From the NCBI RefSeq assembly GCF_009601505.1, contig NZ_WITC01000037.1, positions 1 through 64,000 of the forward strand: 64,000 bases of DNA, written 5' to 3'. A model generated the notes under the pieces. That model had not been told where the DNA came from and did not search any database. It saw only the letters and a program-made list of their open reading frames with translations. The position numbers were made by a program, and so were the translations under genes. Each line of letters opens with the position of its first letter. Within the stretch, counting starts at the first letter, position 1. Shown piece after piece: positions 62,514 to 64,000 of the stretch. The stretch comes from Sinorhizobium terangae. Its GTDB lineage: Bacteria; Pseudomonadota; Alphaproteobacteria; Rhizobiales; Rhizobiaceae.

Positions 62514-64000
62514 TTGTCCACTTTTAAAGAGCTCGGTCTTTCCGAGCAGATTCTGGCGACACTCTCGGCCAATGGTTTCGAAAAGCCGACGCCGATCCAG
62601 GCGCAGGCCATTCCGCTGGTTTTGAAAGGCCATGATCTCATCGGCCTCGCACAGACGGGCACCGGCAAGACCGCTGCTTTCGGCTTGCCGATGATCGAGA
62701 AACTCGTTGCCGACGGTAAACGTCCCGATCCGCGCAACATCCGCGCTCTCGTCCTTGCACCGACCCGCGAACTGGTGAACCAGATCGCCGCCAACTTGAA
62801 GCTTTTCGTGAAGAAGAGCCCGCTCAAGATCGGCGTCGTCGTCGGTGGCGTCTCGATCAACAAGCAGACCGAACAGCTCGCCCGTGGCGTCGACATTCTG
62901 GTCGCGACCCCTGGCCGTCTCCTCGATCTCGTTGCCCGCAAGGCGGTGACGTTGACCCAGGCTCGCTATCTCGTCCTCGACGAGGCCGACCAGATGCTTG
63001 ACCTCGGCTTCATCCACGACCTGCGCAAGATCTCGAAGCTGGTGCCGAAGAACCGCCAGACGCTGCTCTTCTCCGCGACCATGCCGAAGTTGATCGCCGA
63101 GCTTGCCGGCGAGTACCTGACTGATCCGGTCAAGGTCGCTGTCACGCCTCCGGGCAAGGCCGCCGACAAGGTGGAGCAGTATGTCCACTTCGTTCCCGGC
63201 AAGGACCTGAAGACCTCGATCCTCAAGCAGTCGCTCACCGACAACCCCGATGGCCTCTCGCTCATTTTCAGCCGCACCAAGCATGGCGCCGAGAAGCTGA
63301 TGAAGCATCTGGACCACGTCGGCTTCAAGGCTGCTTCGATCCACGGCAACAAGAGTCAGGGCCAGCGCGAGCGTGCGCTGAAAGCCTTCCGCGACGGTGA
63401 AATCCGGGTGCTCGTTGCGACCGATGTCGCCGCCCGCGGCATCGACATTCCAGGCGTCACCCACGTCTACAACTACGATCTGCCGGAAGTACCGGATGCC
63501 TATGTCCACCGCATCGGCCGAACGGCCCGCAACGGCCGCGACGGCATCGCCATCGCCTTCTGCGCACCGGACGAAATCCGCCTTCTGCGCGACATCGAGA
63601 AGCTGATGGGCATCAACATTGCTGTCGCCAGCGGCGAGGCTCCGGCCGACCAGGCGCGTCCGTCCAAGGGACGCGGCGGGCGCGGCAATGGCCAGCATCG
63701 CGGCAACGGCGGTGGGCACCGGCAGGAAGGGCGTCCGCATCGCGAACGTCCGGCACGCGAACCGGCAGCAACGCCGTCAGGCTTTGCCGGCGACGACCTG
63801 CTGCGCGACGAACGGCGTCCACAGAAGCACGACCGCCGCGATCAGCGCCAGCCGGCTCACGGCCATCATGACGGCCGGTCGGAAGGCAACCGCAATCACG
63901 AGGGCCGCAAGCACCACGGCCGCCCGGCTTCGAAACACGAGGGCCGACGCCACGGCGACGGCCCGTCCGGCGACCGCCGCGAAGGCCAGGGCGCACGTCG
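62514..64000 (+). CDS. DEAD-box RNA helicase, RhlE-type, truncated by the window end
   Basis: ATP-dependent RNA helicase for RNA remodelling in the cytoplasm. The frame is open to the window edge (at least 495 residues). Motifs in order: Q motif GFEKPTPIQAQAIP, AQTGTGKT (I), PTRELVNQ (Ia), TPGRLLD (Ib), DEAD (II), SAT (III), IFSRTKHGAEKL (IV), TDVAARGIDIPGV (V) and HRIGRTARNGR (VI). A long low-complexity tail rich in Gly, Arg, His and Pro follows from about 380. The start is TTG 62514 (MSTFKELGLS) behind AAAGG. The 3' end lies outside the window. Confidence 0.93.
   Translation, partial: MSTFKELGLSEQILATLSANGFEKPTPIQAQAIPLVLKGHDLIGLAQTGTGKTAAFGLPMIEKLVADGKRPDPRNIRALVLAPTRELVNQIAANLKLFVKKSPLKIGVVVGGVSINKQTEQLARGVDILVATPGRLLDLVARKAVTLTQARYLVLDEADQMLDLGFIHDLRKISKLVPKNRQTLLFSATMPKLIAELAGEYLTDPVKVAVTPPGKAADKVEQYVHFVPGKDLKTSILKQSLTDNPDGLSLIFSRTKHGAEKLMKHLDHVGFKAASIHGNKSQGQRERALKAFRDGEIRVLVATDVAARGIDIPGVTHVYNYDLPEVPDAYVHRIGRTARNGRDGIAIAFCAPDEIRLLRDIEKLMGINIAVASGEAPADQARPSKGRGGRGNGQHRGNGGGHRQEGRPHRERPAREPAATPSGFAGDDLLRDERRPQKHDRRDQRQPAHGHHDGRSEGNRNHEGRKHHGRPASKHEGRRHGDGPSGDRREGQGAR

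Noticed and set aside
62499-63740. A 413-codon minus-strand frame opposite the DEAD-box gene
   Set aside because: The plus strand carries all helicase motifs from a TTG start; the antisense frame has none.
1-64000. CRISPR arrays, tRNA or rRNA genes, and prophage
   Set aside because: No regularly spaced direct repeats, no recognisable tRNA T-arm pattern in the gaps, no rRNA-like stretches and no phage structural genes were found by reading.

Overview
The window looks like a chromosomal segment of a Sinorhizobium/Ensifer-type alphaproteobacterium. The evidence is gene content and fine structure: a fused trpE(G) preceded by a 14-codon leader with three consecutive Trp codons, a ShmR-type haem receptor with a TGA-N9-TCA iron box, choXWV, an intact nolR-like gene, bacA, and many palindromic intergenic repeats of the RIME (Rhizobium intergenic mosaic element) kind. 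Base composition is uniformly GC-rich and most genes are housekeeping or catabolic. The only clear mobile element is an IS630-type copy at the left edge. Species cannot be fixed from sequence reading alone.

Layout. 0-1 kb: IS630 element with its transposase in two frames. 1-7.5 kb: queF, a CDF metal exporter, trpE(G) with its attenuator, and shmR broken by one in-frame amber codon. 7.6-9.3 kb: an extensin-like and a DUF1993 protein. 9.3-17.9 kb: fhs and, upstream on the same strand, a five-gene operon of unknown function (coiled-coil protein, unknown protein, AAA+ ATPase, DUF6638, membrane DUF2333). This operon is the best candidate here for an undescribed system. 18-23.4 kb: tdk, the choline transporter choXWV, a HugZ-like protein and nolR. 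23.5-28.4 kb: omega-aminotransferase, adenine deaminase, GH13 glucosidase. 28.5-35.3 kb: der, a YfgM-like protein, an NnrU-like protein, a polysaccharide deacetylase, bacA and an MFS transporter. 35.4-40.3 kb: a second methionine aminopeptidase, a luciferase-like oxidoreductase, an ArsR/SRPBCC/small membrane protein operon and glpK.

40.6-54 kb is a purine-degradation island: bdhA-xdhA-xdhB, a LysR regulator, puuD-guaD, lldD, then on the opposite strand a DUF1045 protein, puuE, uraD, allA and hiuH. With adenine deaminase at 25 kb it covers adenine/guanine to allantoate and ureidoglycolate to glyoxylate. The allantoate-to-ureidoglycolate step and the XDH maturation factor xdhC are not in the window. 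54.5-64 kb: a GT2 glycosyltransferase, a divergent pair that looks like a split MnmC (FAD oxidase and MnmD methyltransferase), an MttB-family methyltransferase without an amber codon, a host-attachment family protein, a YafY/WYL regulator divergent from a small monooxygenase-like gene, an AlkC-type DNA glycosylase, and a DEAD-box helicase cut by the window end.

Regulatory structure is unusually readable: a trp attenuator, several intrinsic terminators (one inside the choXWV operon, one for bacA built into the 3' codons of the convergent gene), candidate operators upstream of shmR, choX, nolR, bacA and glpK, and about ten intergenic repeat units, one of which supplies the stop codon of the CDF gene.
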